Source: Xenopus tropicalis (lineage: Eukaryota > Chordata > Amphibia > Anura > Pipidae). Taken from it: a stretch of DNA of 64,000 nucleotides. Positions 46,206 to 58,004 of this stretch are shown here, in pieces (the stretch's first letter is position 1; the number at the start of each line of letters is the position of its first letter). Under the pieces are notes generated by a model. That model had not been told where the DNA came from. It made no database searches and saw only the letters and a list, made by a program, of their open reading frames with translations. The position numbers were made by a program, and so were the translations under genes. The stretch spans positions 32,415,712-32,479,711 of the forward strand of contig NC_030679.2 in the NCBI RefSeq assembly GCF_000004195.4, in the 5' to 3' direction.

Positions 46206-48317
46206 AATATGATATAAACTATCTGTTGGTTAAGTATTCATTCTATGGGTATAGGTACCTTTAAAATGTGAAATAATTGGGCACTGAGTTTTTGTACATA
46301 TTTTCTTGTTGATTTGATCATTATAAATACTGAGCTTTGATACTGGTTTGATCAGTATCAATAGCAAAGCCTTCCTAGTCGATTGATCAGAATTGGATTC
46401 AAAACCATTCAATCTGATTTGATATACTTTAGTTGGATTTATTGCTATAATAGATCTCAAAATCACAATGATTAATCAGTCCACCAAAAAATCAGCTTCT
46501 ATGTTTTATTAGCAGTTTCATAAAAAATGTTTTAGAGGTATCTTAATACAGTCGTAGTTATCTCGCTTGACAATGCCAAGTATTTGCCATGTAGTTTAGG
46601 TTTGTTCATTTGGTTGTTTATGTATATCTACTTTTAAAAGACACTTTTTTATAGATTATTTAATTTTCATGTTTGGTTTCCAATATACATATTGACCTAC
46701 ACAGTGATCTTACACTGTACCTCAAGCTTAGGGCCCAAGCACAATAAATGCCACCATAGTTTCGGAAAACTGGCATGAAATTTTTTGGGGTGATGAAGTG
46801 ACAATAGAAAAATCTGCTGGGCTTTAATAACCAACAGCAACCAAATATTTGCTTTTGTTTTAATGGTAACTGCTATAGTTATTAAAGGTCAACAACTGTG
46901 TTCTGGTTATTGTTTACCCTTCATTTCAGACTGAAAATTCCTATGGATAGAAACCTCTTTTCTTTGTCTTATGTAGTATATTTTGTAAAAAGTGTCGTTT
47001 TTATACTGAAAATCTACATTTCATTGCACAAGAGGTTTTCATGTACAAAACTCACCCTTTCCATAATTTATACTATAAAAGTATTTATATAAAGTATTAT
47101 TCTGTATATTTTGGAAAACTTTCCAGGTACTTGTTCCTATTGGAGCTACTTTGGTATTGTTTATCATGCAACATTACCACTCTCCATGATAATATTCGTG
47201 CTTTTGTTAATTATGGAGAAATGGTGATTGCCAAGGCATCTGAATATTAAAAAAATGAACAAAGGTAGCCATACACCCCAATAATTATTTGATCACATAC
47301 TTATATTGATAAATGTGTTTGGATTTTAGCCTAAAATCTCTTTTAGTATTTTAACCGGCTTTTTGGTTTATATATTACGTTAGGATTTCCAACAAACTAC
47401 ACAAGAGATCTTATGAATGTGTATTAAAACATGGGTTGATTAAACAGATGCTTGTGATGATCTATATGTGCAGAAGAAAGCTGTTAGCATTATTTACTGG
47501 CTATAGGACAGCTACCTCCTCTGCATATGCTAGTTATTCAGCACCCTCTAGAGAACATTTGTAAAATGTTTTTTGTTTCAGTGATTATAGTGAGAATTGT
47601 GTGATATGAGAAGGTTCTTTGATGGGTTTTCTCATAGAAAACATAATGTCTGCAGATAAAACCAAGCTTTTCCAAGCTGAGATTTGACTTCATTCTATAT
47701 TTTTTTGTTCCTAGTCTTTTCTAGAATATCGCTATATTATTAGTGAGGGAGGAAAAAGGCCTATATTTTTCAGTTCGGTCAGAAAATCTAGAATAATGAA
47801 CTTCCTAAACCACTGCTTTAGCCTTTAAAACATTACCATAAACACAATGGACAGTTTTATGGGCTCATACACATGATTCATGTTTTATGCCCCACAGAAC
47901 TACATGGTATTTTGATTACAAATTTACATTAACATAATTTTATTGTACAAAGTGTAGCTTCAAACGTAAATAACCACAAGTTACATTGGAAAGGGTTTAG
48001 GACAATGAGTAGAAACACTAGTATTTGTTAAGGTGGCCTACGATAAAATTCTTGGTTTATTCATATATATATATATATTTTTTTTTTTTTTTCTTATATA
48101 TAAATTATATATACATTTTTTCTTGGAAACGTGTAGTATTGACTGTATAAGTATGTAGCTCCAGTTACTAATTCCCACAGAAGATATAATGAAGTAAATA
48201 AGGAGATCAGAAAAAGTTTAATGAGTAACTTGCCTTTACTGAGTTTGTTTTTATCAGGAAAGATGGATACTTGAAAGAGTGGTCAAGCAAATCAATAAAA
48301 TCACAAATTTTGTATGT
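46206..48317. other. Unassigned intergenic sequence
   Basis: AT-rich. An (AT)n and poly-T run lies at 48065-48092. GGTAGCCATACACCCC at 47265 resembles a lone MITE end. No gene seen. Confidence 0.5.
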
Positions 48318-48480
48318 ATGTATATGTATGTATATCTTTATTTATAAAGCGCTACTTATGTACGCCGCGCTGTACAGCAAGAAATAATAGTACAAAATTA
48401 CAAAAGTCATTAAATGCAGTTATTAAAAACCCATTTTTTATTCTTCAGGCTGCTAAGATCTTGATAAGAAGGAGACGGAA
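48318..48480 (-). repeat. L2-like tail, reversed
   Basis: (GTATGTATAT) then CTTTATTTATAAAGCGCTACT and CGCCGCGCTGTACAGCAAG, the reverse complement of the GCGCTGTA..GCGCTTTATAAATAAAG LINE/SINE tail. The body upstream is not recognised. Confidence 0.6.
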
Positions 48481-48696
48481 ACTACTTTCCCTTTATCAAT
48501 GACTGAATAGATGAAAATACCAGAACATTATGGAGCCTCCATAATAATCTTAGGGTGCACAACCTGACCCCCAATCCTACACTAAAATGATGGTTTCTCG
48601 CCTGAAAGGTTGCATTTAGGTAGAAATACTTTATAAATAAAGTCTGAAAACTAGATATATCATTAAATAATATTGTGAGTTATGTATTCTATGCCA

Positions 48697-48915
48697 GTGA
48701 TCACCAACCAGTGATCACATGTTGCTCACCAACCCCTTTGATGTTTCTTTCAGTGACCTCAAAACAGGTGTCCATTTTTGAATTTCTGACTTGGAGGCAA
48801 ATTTTGGAGGCATAAAGTCCATGTGTACTGCCAAACTGAGCCTCTTGTAGAGATGATAATGATTTTAGGAGGCTTGGCTGGCATTGCTATGGTTGCCCTA
48901 CTCTTGACAGTGAGG
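48697..48915 (+). mobile_element. hAT-type MITE fragment
   Basis: CAGTGATCACCAACCAGTGA, TGTTGCTCACCAACCCCTTT, TGACTTGGAGGCAAATTTTG, ACTGCCAAACTGAGCCTCTTG: the same family as 23933 and 39962 in the other orientation. The opposite terminal repeat is missing. Confidence 0.6.
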
Positions 48916-50216
48916 TCAACAGCAAATAATCTCTTCTGAAGTACTTCTATACATTTTCAATACATTAGTTTTTAGATAATTAATTTGTGTGTATGGGTGG
49001 GTTGGGCCATTTCTTTGGACCACCCTTCACCCTGCTTTTTTACTAGTGTGATTGTAGGTATAAGTAAAAACAGTTTAAAGCCATTGATAACCCAAAAGCC
49101 AACAGCTATATGCTCCGAGTGCAGTAAAATACATCCCTCAACCCAAAACCCTGCCTACATGGGGTAAGGTACAAAGTGCCAAAAAAAACTGTAAAAAACA
49201 ACATTTATTTCACACTTTGCATACTGTTTCATGGTGAGTGGTCACAATGTAAGGCATTTTTTTTTTCCCAGAATGGCGGTCAAGCACCTGTGCTTCCCAG
49301 TAAATACTGTCTGTGTTCAGCAGTGCTGTATTCTTGTGTAGTTGGCTGAGGCACATGAGAATATTCTATTCTGTACTCTACTGACTCCCTAACTTAGATG
49401 TCAGTTTGATTCCCACAGTTTGATTCTTTTGTGTCATTGACCTTAGAAGATCAACTGGCCATATACAGCCAATATAAAGCAACAGACTCAACCCCTCCTG
49501 ACCAAGTCAGCAGCTCATAGGCCCATGTTTGGTGCCTACTGATCTTCGTTCCTAACAATATCTGTACACTGAAACCAGTCCTTAGGCTAATGAATCACAC
49601 GGATATTATAGATAGGTGTTACTTAAATACAGGGCTCCTTTGTATTGAGCATCCTCTGGCACTCTGCCTTGTGTGACCTGAATGATATGCCCACATTTCT
49701 CCAGACAGTATGCAGCACGGGCAGCCTCTGCCCCCACGTAACTAAACCTGTGCAACTCTTTTCTCTCCATTCTGCAAGCCTAAAGAGTTGTGCTTACAGG
49801 CACTACCTAGTCACAAAGGCATACGGTCACATCAGCTCTGGGGCTCTATGTTTATATCTCTTTATTTATGGTTAGAAATTTGTAAAATAAATGAATATAC
49901 GATTAAAATAAAAACACAGAAAAAGGAAAGAAAAAAGGGAAAGAAGAAAGAGACATATTGTAGAGTGAACAGATGCCACCTGAGCAGAGATAGATATTTG
50001 CAAGTGCAAATGATTTGAAAGGAGGCTTTTTGAAACTCACCTAGTATATTTAAAGTCTTCAAGGCCTTGACGACCCTAAAAGCATAGTTCTCAAACATAC
50101 GGGGAAATTACGTTTTTCAACACTGGTGTAATGTGCCATGTACATCTTCTCTAAGTTGTTTCTTTGATACTGATATTGGGTGAAAGTTTGTGGATTGCTG
50201 TTTATATTTTTAGACC
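48916..50216. other. Unassigned intergenic sequence
   Basis: A purine-rich run at 49915-49955 (AAAGGAAAG repeats). No gene or element. Confidence 0.5.
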
Positions 50217-50224
50217 ATCGTCCA

Positions 50225-50432
50225 CAGGGTCAGACTGGGCCGCCGGGAAAAATCCAGACCTGACCCTTGTGGCGCTCCCCCTGCTGACCGCTCCTGCCCC
50301 GACGTGTTAAATTTACGCACTCGGGGAAGGATGTCGGGTGGGGGGCCCAGCGAGGGGAGTTAGGGGAGCCCCTCAGGAGGGAGGCTATGGGCGCGGGCCC
50401 CGGTGGGCCTTTCACCCCCCAGTTCGACCCTC
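50225..50432. mobile_element. GC-rich hAT-type MITE with 8-bp target duplication
   Basis: Ends CAGGGTCAGACTGGG and CCCAGTTCGACCCTC; flanks ATCGTCCA (50217-50224) and ATTGTCCA (50433-50440), 7 of 8 identical. Same family as 9105: GC-rich, about 208 bp. The 61-codon minus frame is a by-product. Confidence 0.8.
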
Positions 50433-50440
50433 ATTGTCCA

Positions 50441-51334
50441 TATCCTACAGTTGCAGATCAGAGCTCATGGAGAGTGGAGTTTTTCAGTGAGTAAACAGAA
50501 GCATTTTTTAAAACAGCTTGAACCTTAAGGTTTTCGGTAGAAAGTCATTGGCCTAATTTTGGTTGTCTAGCTGCTCTATAGTAACTGAGAAGGTGTGGTA
50601 AATCAAGCCCACGTTGTTAAGGTAGGTGGTAACCTATGATATGTATTCTTGCAAATAAGAAATGTTCTTTATAACAGGACACCTAATAGATACAAAAATT
50701 ATGGCCACAATGTGGACTAACCAAGAAATGAATAATTTATTTGAATCTCAAGAGAGTTAAACCATTTATGATACATGGGTGTATAGTTGGCTTTACACAG
50801 GGGTTATTTGTTATAGCCTCAGGTATTAGTATCATTCTACATTATGTGGGCTAAAGGACAGCAAGAGTGATTAATAGGGGCAATAAAGGAAAAACCCAAA
50901 TGAGTCTCCCAGCTATATTTTTATATTTTTACTTGGAGAACATAAACAGCTAAATTTGTGTGATTAGGTTCTGGCAAAACACCTTAAAGAAATTCAAGAC
51001 AACTCCCTCTATACTGAATTGATGTTGGATAAGAAGAAGCCATAAGAAGGACACAAGATGGACGCACTCTGCCCTACACTTTGTTAATGAGCCCTAAAAT
51101 GCATTTTTTACTACTATTTTATTAACATTCACCCTTTGTTGGATCTTTATTATAGTGAGGCATGTTTATGCAGAATAACTTGACACTACTTGCTTGGAAT
51201 GATTCGTGACATGATCAGTCACACTATTTTTGTTGTCTATTCATATGGTTCATGAAACAGTATATACAATATGTGGCTCTATCTATCTACCATCTCTTAT
51301 ACTGTATTTGCCATATGCATATATATATATAGAA
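50441..51334. other. Unassigned intergenic sequence
   Basis: No feature recognised. Confidence 0.5.
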
Positions 51335-51497
51335 ATGAAAAAGTGTCTCACGACCATATTCACGGATAACAAGTCATGGTTGAATGCAATAAGGTGAGGT
51401 TTATAGGACCAATAAACCTCACCTTATTGCATTCAACCATGACTTGTTATCCGTGAATATGGTCGTGAGAATCCTGTGAGTGCCGACACTTTTTCAT
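51335..51497. repeat. Large palindrome, perfect 57-bp arms with 9-bp loop
   Basis: 51347-51403 and 51413-51469 are exact reverse complements (57 of 57) around the loop TAGGACCAA. An outer 12-bp pair, ATGAAAAAGTGT (51335-51346) and ACACTTTTTCAT (51486-51497), continues the symmetry, with 16 nt (51470-51485) present only on the right. A fold-back element or a template-switch event would explain it. Confidence 0.97.
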
Positions 51498-51569
51498 ATC
51501 TTTATTTTGACTGCTCTGGCACCCAGGTATTGTACTTAAAGCGTGGTGTGCTCCCCACTCTGTATTTTG

Positions 51570-51572
<3 letters not shown>

Positions 51573-51622
<50 letters not shown>
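51573..51622. repeat. (AT)n microsatellite
   Basis: About 24 uninterrupted AT units. Confidence 0.97.
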
Positions 51623-51625
<3 letters not shown>

Positions 51626-51949
51626 ACATTGGTTAAAAAGGAAACATAAGCAAAGAAACTCTGGCATATTAACTGCAGGAAGTGACTTGTGATTATGTAA
51701 GAGTGGAAAATGATGTCCCTAAAGCCACAAAGACATCATTGAATTGAACAAAAGATCAGTTTGCCAATTTGTGCCTTAGTGTTGCCAAGAAAAATCTAAA
51801 ATTCTGAACTTGGGAATTGTCATGTAAGGTGCTGCAGTTGTGGCACCACCTGTTTGAAACACAGTTTTATAAAGGGAAGACAACAGCAATAAAATAAATT
51901 AAAAGTGCAAAATGTGCTCTTACACGGAACGCGTAAGACGATTATGGTA

Positions 51950-52135
51950 CTCCTATAAAACTATTTATAATGAAGAATTCTGCCTGAAGATTTGCTCATT
52001 TCATTATTACAGAGAAAAGGACATGATTTTTAAAAGTAAGAAATATTTGGTTAAAATGGAGTCAATAGGAGATGGCCTTCTTGTATTTCATAGCTTTCTG
52101 GATAACGGGTTTCTGGATAATTGAGCCTATACCTG
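51950..52135 (-). mobile_element. CAGGTATGGGATC-family MITE fragment
   Basis: TTCATTATTACAGAGAAAAG, AAATGGAGTCAATAGGAGAT, TTTCTGGATAACGGGTTTCT and the end GCCTATACCTG|TA. One half of the family only. Confidence 0.65.
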
Positions 52136-52229
52136 TATTACTCCAATAACAAAGCAATTAAGTATATACATACATATTGTACCGAGGCAGGATTAAGTAA
52201 AATAAATATAACAAAACTAGTGATTTTTA

Positions 52230-52568
52230 TCAGCAAACGTGGATTTGCAGTGAAATTCTACATTTGCCATTGGCTAATTTTTCCAGCAAACGGTGTCAAA
52301 AATTTGCAGAGAAAAAAAGCCCATTGACTTAAATATATTTGAAGTGAGAAAAAAAGTAATACCTATAAAAAAGTTGTACGCATAAGAAAGAATTGACACG
52401 CATAAAACAGTTTGTTGCGCGTAAAAAAAATGTGTCACCTAAAAAGTTGCGCAGTAGGGGTGATAAAAAACACCCACTGACTTTAAGTTGCACATAAAAA
52501 CATTTTTTTTTTTACTTCAATGCTTTTTACATTTTTGGGCAAAATGGGACAGATTTGCTCATCACTAA
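52230..52568 (+). repeat. GTGATGAGCGAA-family repeat, expanded copy
   Basis: GCAAACGTGGATTTGCAGTG, CATTTGCCATTGGCTAATTT, then loosely repeated GTTGCGCGTAAAA-like blocks and the diagnostic end GGGACAGATTTGCTCATCAC. Internal blocks with GCGTAAAA / GCATAAAA recur irregularly every 25-30 bp. Confidence 0.6.
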
Positions 52569-52974
52569 GAGAAACTCATTAACAACATAATAGAAACCAA
52601 AGTAGAAATTAAAACTAAAACATAAAGCAACATTTCATGCACTGAGCAGTTCTCCCATTTTGTATCTCCCCGTTTGTTTTTTAAGAATACTATAAATAAT
52701 ACATATTGCCACTCTGAAACTAGAATATTTGGGAGAATAACTCATTCCAGTCAAAACATACATTTTGTATCCCTATCCCTTTCTTGTTAGTCAAAGCTTC
52801 AATATACTGGTTCTACTTATCTACATATCTTTTTTGATACTGTATTTCATCCAAACTGGAACATTGTACTCTCTTGATAAAAGAAACCTCTCTCTCTGGG
52901 ATAAAATATCCCAGGATATTATCTATGGAAGGAGCTGGTTTATTCCATTTAAAAAAAAATTGCTTTCATAGTAT

Positions 52975-53112
52975 AAGTTTATTTGTTATAACATGACAGG
53001 CCTGCTCTATGATGGCTTTCCACTTTACAGAAAGTGGGAAACAGTAAGATACTAAAGCTTAATAAGACAAATGGCCCTTAACAAAAATGTCCGCACATCA
53101 GAGGTTACTATA
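52975..53112 (-). mobile_element. 3' LTR of a broken Ty3/gypsy element
   Basis: About 138 bp that resemble 54780-54950: CAGGCCTGCTC, TTAACAAAAATGTC, AGAGGTTACTATA align with CTGGCCTGCTC, TTAACCAAAATGTC, GGAGGTTAGTCTA. On the minus strand a purine tract AAAAAGGAGGAG directly precedes it, as a polypurine tract should, and AATAAA lies near its far end. Confidence 0.5.
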
Positions 53113-53820
53113 CTCCTCCTTTTTGGCAAAAAAAGTAGATCTCAATAACAAGTATATAACTAGCAACTATTATTCAGTCCAGTCTCTTAGGAGAATTGTG
53201 TGCATGTATAAGAACCTCTGTTCACCCTCAGGGGCTGTAACACTGTTTGGACTAGATGAAGTGTTGGCGGCTAGTAATTTATGGTAAGGATGGTACAGTA
53301 TACTCTTATCTAAATCCAAATGCTCTACATTCAACATGAACATTAATGTGGCAGTTAGCCTTTTGCACCTGCCTGTTATAAATGGTCCCTTGAGACCAGA
53401 GATGCCCTGAATAGCAAAAGCCACAAACCAACACCTTATCACTTGGATGAAAGTCTTTGCTTGAAATTATTTTGTGCTCTCTTTTGTTGCTTCCGATGTT
53501 TCCCTACTGTATCAGCTAAAGAAGGTTTGAACAAATCCAATCTGCTGCAAAGGTGCCTTTTTAAAAACGGTTCCACTGTGACAGAACGTGGAGTACTGCC
53601 ATAATTAAACAGAAATTGGTATGGTCTCTGCTTTGCTGTAGTCCCAGCTGACTTACTGGCAACTGATTGTTTCATCCAAGCTTTCTTAAATGCTTGAACA
53701 GCTGTTCAGCAGCACCATTTCAGGATGGGTGATAAGGTGGGGTCAACTTGTGCCTGATACCATTTTGATTCAAAAAGTACTAAAATCCCTGGGGTGGGAA
53801 TTGGGGCCCATTATCAGAAC
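53113..53820 (-). pseudogene. Ty3/gypsy integrase remnant
   Basis: Minus-strand frames encode a retrotransposon integrase in pieces. SDNGPQF lies at about 53820-53800 and holds the second catalytic Asp. The NGAAEQLFKHL block near 53720 holds the catalytic Glu, directly after an in-frame TGA. A 78-codon frame (53675-53439) continues into the C-terminal part with RLDLFKPSLADTV. A further open frame reaches to about 53170. Stops and frameshifts make it non-functional. Protease, reverse transcriptase and RNase H are absent between it and the gag remnant. Confidence 0.75.
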
Positions 53821-53959
53821 TCCATTGGCAAATGGAGAAACAAAATAAATCCTGATGCAGGAAGACAGGTATGTGTCTCCCTAAGTCCTAAGAGATTTAA
53901 AAACAAACGTTTACTTATTCTTTAATATGTATAGCATAATCTCCCCCATGTGTAGTACT

Positions 53960-54030
53960 GACTGTATACCAGACACAAGCAATATGGTCTAATGTCCCAC
54001 AGTTTCTACAGATTTTTATCTGCATTGTAT
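53960..54030 (-). pseudogene. Ty3/gypsy gag zinc-knuckle remnant
   Basis: The minus frame 54124-53915 contains KICRNCGTLDHIACVW, spaced as the CX2CX4HX4C nucleocapsid knuckle, but with Trp in place of the last Cys. It lies between the gag N-terminal remnant and the integrase remnant, in the order expected for gag then pol. Confidence 0.55.
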
Positions 54031-54370
54031 TATGCTGCGTTGTATTATATTCTATTGCTGATGCATGCACACATTGTAGGTGGCTGACTGGCAGTGGTAG
54101 TCGTGGCGCTGGAGATTTAGACATTGTTATTATTTTAGGAATATCTGAAAGTTACTAACTATGTTGCTCTTTTAATTGCTGAGTCATGTCTTTTATTTTT
54201 ATTTAGCAGTTTGTGCAGGTAGAACTCATCATGCAGGTCGCATACAAACTTACCTCTCAAGGGCTGATCCAGGAATGTACCAAATGCACAGGAGACAGAA
54301 AGCAACCTTATATCAAGAATATAGTCTGCAAGGCATTCCCCATGTTGTGATTTCTCCCATAAAATCTAAA

Positions 54371-54601
54371 TCAGCAATGCTGATGGGTTGGGGTTTTGAT
54401 TCTCTGATATGATAACTTAGTGACCTTAGCAGGAATTATAAGGAGACTGTAGTTTTTTTCTGGCATTGTTACAAGTAAAATATTTGCTTTCTTTTTCTGA
54501 CAGACATCACTTGCAGACAGCCATCTTTCAAACCTATCCAAATAAGAATCAAATTCTTCAGTAGATTCTGAAAGCTCTTGGACTTTCCCCATGGCAGCCA
54601 T
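54371..54601 (-). pseudogene. Ty3/gypsy gag N-terminal remnant
   Basis: Minus frame starting MAAMGKVQEL..DSYLDRFERWL..KKKANILLVTMPEKNY, the typical start of a gag polyprotein in vertebrate gypsy elements: a MA..G.V..F opening, then a YLERF-like helix and a KK..LL segment. The frame breaks near 54430. It sits about 170 bp inside the presumed 5' LTR. Confidence 0.65.
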
Positions 54602-54769
54602 TGTAGCAGGTTACTCGCTGTGCAGAGGAGAAGTCATGCACACTCTGTAGCCAGTTTCTAAGCCTGTATCTAAGTCCACTAACACAAATCCTCTTTGCTA
54701 AATCATGGATAACAGTGGGTTAAATGTATTAAGCTGGGTTATCACAGGTAAAGCAGCCTGACAAGTACA

Positions 54770-54950
54770 GTTTGGTTCATTTATTTGGTTTATTTTTATA
54801 ACATGGAAGGTAAGACTGGCCTGCTCCATCCTGGCTCTCGGCTATACAGGAACTGAAAGTGGAAGCGGGAACAGGTTAATGAATCAAAACATAGTTATGC
54901 CCTTAACCAAAATGTCTACACAGTTGGAGGTTAGTCTACTAGTGCATACC
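54770..54950 (-). mobile_element. 5' LTR of the broken Ty3/gypsy element, cut by a MITE
   Basis: Matches the LTR at 52975-53112 and contains AATAAA on the minus strand. Its outer end abuts the MITE that starts near 54953. The LTRs are short (about 140-180 bp), or outer parts are lost. Confidence 0.5.
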
Positions 54951-54952
54951 TC

Positions 54953-55902
54953 CCAAAATGTCAAAAATATCAAAAGGGATGAAAAAATTTGGTGTATCCA
55001 GACAAAAAAAAACAAAAAACACCCACCCACCCACTTAGTGGCCACGCCCCTAAATAACACACCCATTTTACCAAAACCAACATGCGCCAATAACATTTTA
55101 CAGAAAATATATAGAAAGAATAATTGCTATAGAGAATGGATAATGAGTATATTAATCCCAGACATGCCAGTATAATCACTACAGAAAATGGATAGTCAGC
55201 ATATTAACCTCAGATGTGTTAGTAAAATAAATAAATAAAATGGATAACAGGCATATTAATGCTAGTCGTGCCAATATAATTATTATAGAGAATGTACAAT
55301 GAGTATATTAACCTTTAGACATGCCAATATAATCAATACAGAAATGGATAGTCGGCATATTAAAACTAGACGTGCCAGAATTATTACTGCAAAAACATGT
55401 ATAATCAGCATATTAACCCCAGATATGGCAGTATAATTACCAAATAAAATGGATGATAGCAATAATAACCGCAAACATGCCATAATAATTACTGCTAAAA
55501 ATGGATAACCAGAATATTAAACTCAGACATACCAGTAAGATCTAGTGAAATTGTCAATGAGAACTCCATTAACTCCAAACTTGTTAGTAAGATTGATTTA
55601 GAAATGGATAGATTGAGAAAGCATTACCACACCTACAGCTTGCACAAGCAGAATACCAAAACCAGTGTTTTCTTATTTCCTACTGTTCCTACACTGCTTC
55701 TCTCTCTCTCTCTATCGCTCTCTCTGCCTCCCTCCGTCTGTTTGGCGATCTTGGATTTTTTTCCTGATGAGCAGGGAGCCGAGAGCTGGCTGAAGACAAG
55801 CGGGGTAGCGTGGGATGTTTGGAACACAATCTGAGCACAGTGGGCTATGTGCTGAAAATTGGGGCTGACAAGCGAAAAGCCAGACAGTTGGAAGGTATGC
55901 AT
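54953..55902. mobile_element. MITE with TGCATACCTCCCAA ends carrying a 52-bp array
   Basis: TGCATACCTCCCAA at the left and TTGGAAGGTATGCA at the right are inverted repeats. Interior landmarks include TAGTGGCCACGCCCC, AGCCGAGAGCTGGCTGAAGA and ATCTGAGCACAGTGGGCTAT, familiar from this frog family. It is 950 bp, much of it a diverged tandem array, plus a CT-rich run at 55690-55735. The 96-codon minus frame inside is unsupported. Confidence 0.65.
55136..55604. repeat. Diverged 52-bp minisatellite, 9 units
   Basis: Units begin ATGGATA, continue with (G/C)ATATTAA and GACATGCCAGTATAAT. Starts at 55136, 55188, 55240, 55292, 55344, 55397, 55449, 55501, 55553, ending 55604: spacing is 52 bp but for one 53 and one 51, though units differ at many positions. 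Confidence 0.85.
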
Positions 55903-57029
55903 AGAGTCAGGCGGAATTACCACAGGGATTTAAACCAGGCTCTCTAGCGAGAAATCAAGCTTTATAGATAATTTTAAGGGGATCTAAATTCAAGAAATGA
56001 ATTGGTCCAAACTTGCAATTTTCATCTACAATTGCCCCCGTTTTGCTGCATTATCATGAGAGTCAGAATATCTCTATAAAATGTATGTTCTTGCAAACAA
56101 CAGTCAATGCTGAGGAAAATGAAAAGATCAACCCAGTATAATCATTGCAAACCTTCCCTTGAAACTTTTAATACCTTTTAGCGGCAAAAGAACTAACATT
56201 TCTGTGGTACCGGCTTTGAATTTTATATTTGCTTGTATTTCTGAACAAATCTATTAACATATTGTTTAAATAGAACGCTGGTAGCCGGCTAAAAAATATG
56301 AGAACTATTGCATGCATCACTTGCCAAATGCTGGTATTGTAGATTGATGAACTCAGATAACACTGGAACTGGAAAGACTCAGAAGAGCTGATGTACTGAC
56401 ACAGTTGCTACATTGTATGGATGAGAACCAATCAGCAAGTACTTTCAATTAGACAAAAGTTAGAAAAAAGCTAAGGTCTGATTAGTTTTATGGCCAACCG
56501 CAATTTAGCACCCAAGTCAATTCAAGAGGTACTTCATATTTAAATGATTTTTTAGGATGTCCTGTTCTTAGCAACTTTGCAGTTTCTCTTCTGCCCTTAA
56601 CCAGCTTGAAATTTAAAAGAATTTTTGGAAGCCAAAAAACTATTGGCCAGCGAGGCTACAATATTATTGTTATTATGATTACCTTTTAAAAGGGGATATA
56701 AAGGCAAATAACAATATTACATGTACTGCTTGTAAACCTAAAAAGAAGCACATTTGCATTGTACTTCAGTTAGAAACTTGGGACCGTTTAGTTAAAGTAA
56801 CTGATTCTGTGCAGCTGATTTTACTGCTCATCTCCCTCCTGAAGCTGCGTACAGGAATCCTTTCCCAGCCGGCCGGAGTAGTAAGAAAATGATCAGCACT
56901 GCTCTGAGAAGCATGGAAGCAGAGCGGGGTTGTTCCTCACTGATATTAGACTCAACGATAAATAAACAAATGACACAACCCCACTCTGCTTCTCTGTATT
57001 TTTTAAATATTTTTTTCTTAGGTGAAAGG
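55903..57029. other. Unassigned intergenic sequence
   Basis: No gene. The ACCCCACTCTGC / ACAACCCCGCTCTGC motif occurs twice, inverted, at about 56925 and 56975, suggesting a small fold-back at the LINE 3' end. Confidence 0.4.
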
Positions 57030-57830
57030 GACATGATTTGATAAGTGAAGTATAGGGCAGAATTGAGGATCACCCCAAGGCACCAGGCCTGGGATGATGG
57101 GGTGATAGTAGAATTGTTAACTGTGATAGATACCTCAGGGACGTTATGGATGTTAGATGGGGAAAGAGACAATTCTGTCTTAAAGAGGTTTAATTTAAGA
57201 TAACATTGGGACATCCAAGTAGAGATAGGAGGCAAGCAGAAAGAGACAAGAATAAGGAGCTCTGGGTTGATATTAGAAGAGATAGATCTGAGTATCGTCA
57301 GCATAGAGGTGGCATTGAAAACCATACAAATTGATTAGTTTGCCAAGGGAGGATGTATAGAGAGAAACTAATCAGGGACCCAGGACAGAGCCTTGAGGAA
57401 CCCCAACAGAAAGATGCATGGAAGAAGATGATGCTCCATTGTAAAGAGAAACTGAAAGACCAAACTGAGAGGTAAGGTGAAAATCAGGACAACGCAGTGC
57501 CACAAAGGCCAAGAGAGTGAAGGGACTGGAGGAGAAGAGGGTGATCCAGTGTCAAAAGAAGCTGAGACATCAAGAAGTATTAGTAGTGAGTAGTGTTTTT
57601 GGCTTTAGCCGATAAGAGGTCATTAGTTAGTCAGGTTAGAGCAGTTTCTCTGGTGTGTTGTTGTCTAAAACTAGATTGTAGGGGATCCAGCAGGTTATTG
57701 TCAGAGAGGAATAGCGTCAGTTGGTTGTAAACTAGGCGCTCAAGTAGTTTAGAGATGAAAGGGAGTGAAGAGATAGGCCGGAGGTTACCAAGATTGTGGG
57801 AATCAAGGATAAACATATCCTTTGTGTCAG
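57030..57830 (-). pseudogene. L2-like LINE reverse transcriptase fossil
   Basis: Minus-strand frames, shifted several times, give the reverse transcriptase motifs in order: NLRPISSLPFISKLLERL and DPLQSSFRQQHTRETAL (57800-57640), LLDVSASFDT (near 57570), GVPQGSVLGP (57407-57375), the catalytic YADD (57305-57294) and the downstream STWMSQ..LKLNLFKTEL (57210-57170). This is the palm domain of an L2/jockey-type LINE. The 5' end (endonuclease) is missing and the frame has several breaks, so it is inactive. Confidence 0.88.
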
Positions 57831-58004
57831 ACCCTCTCCTATAAATCTTTGATTTAGTTAAAATGACCGCTCCACCTTCACCACTACCGAGTTGTACATT
57901 AGTATGAAGTGAGTAAATGTTATACAAGTGGAAAAATGGTATTGTTTCTTTTTTATTTTGTTCTTAGCCATATCAGCTTTTATCCCCTGGAAGTAGCGCT
58001 CTGA

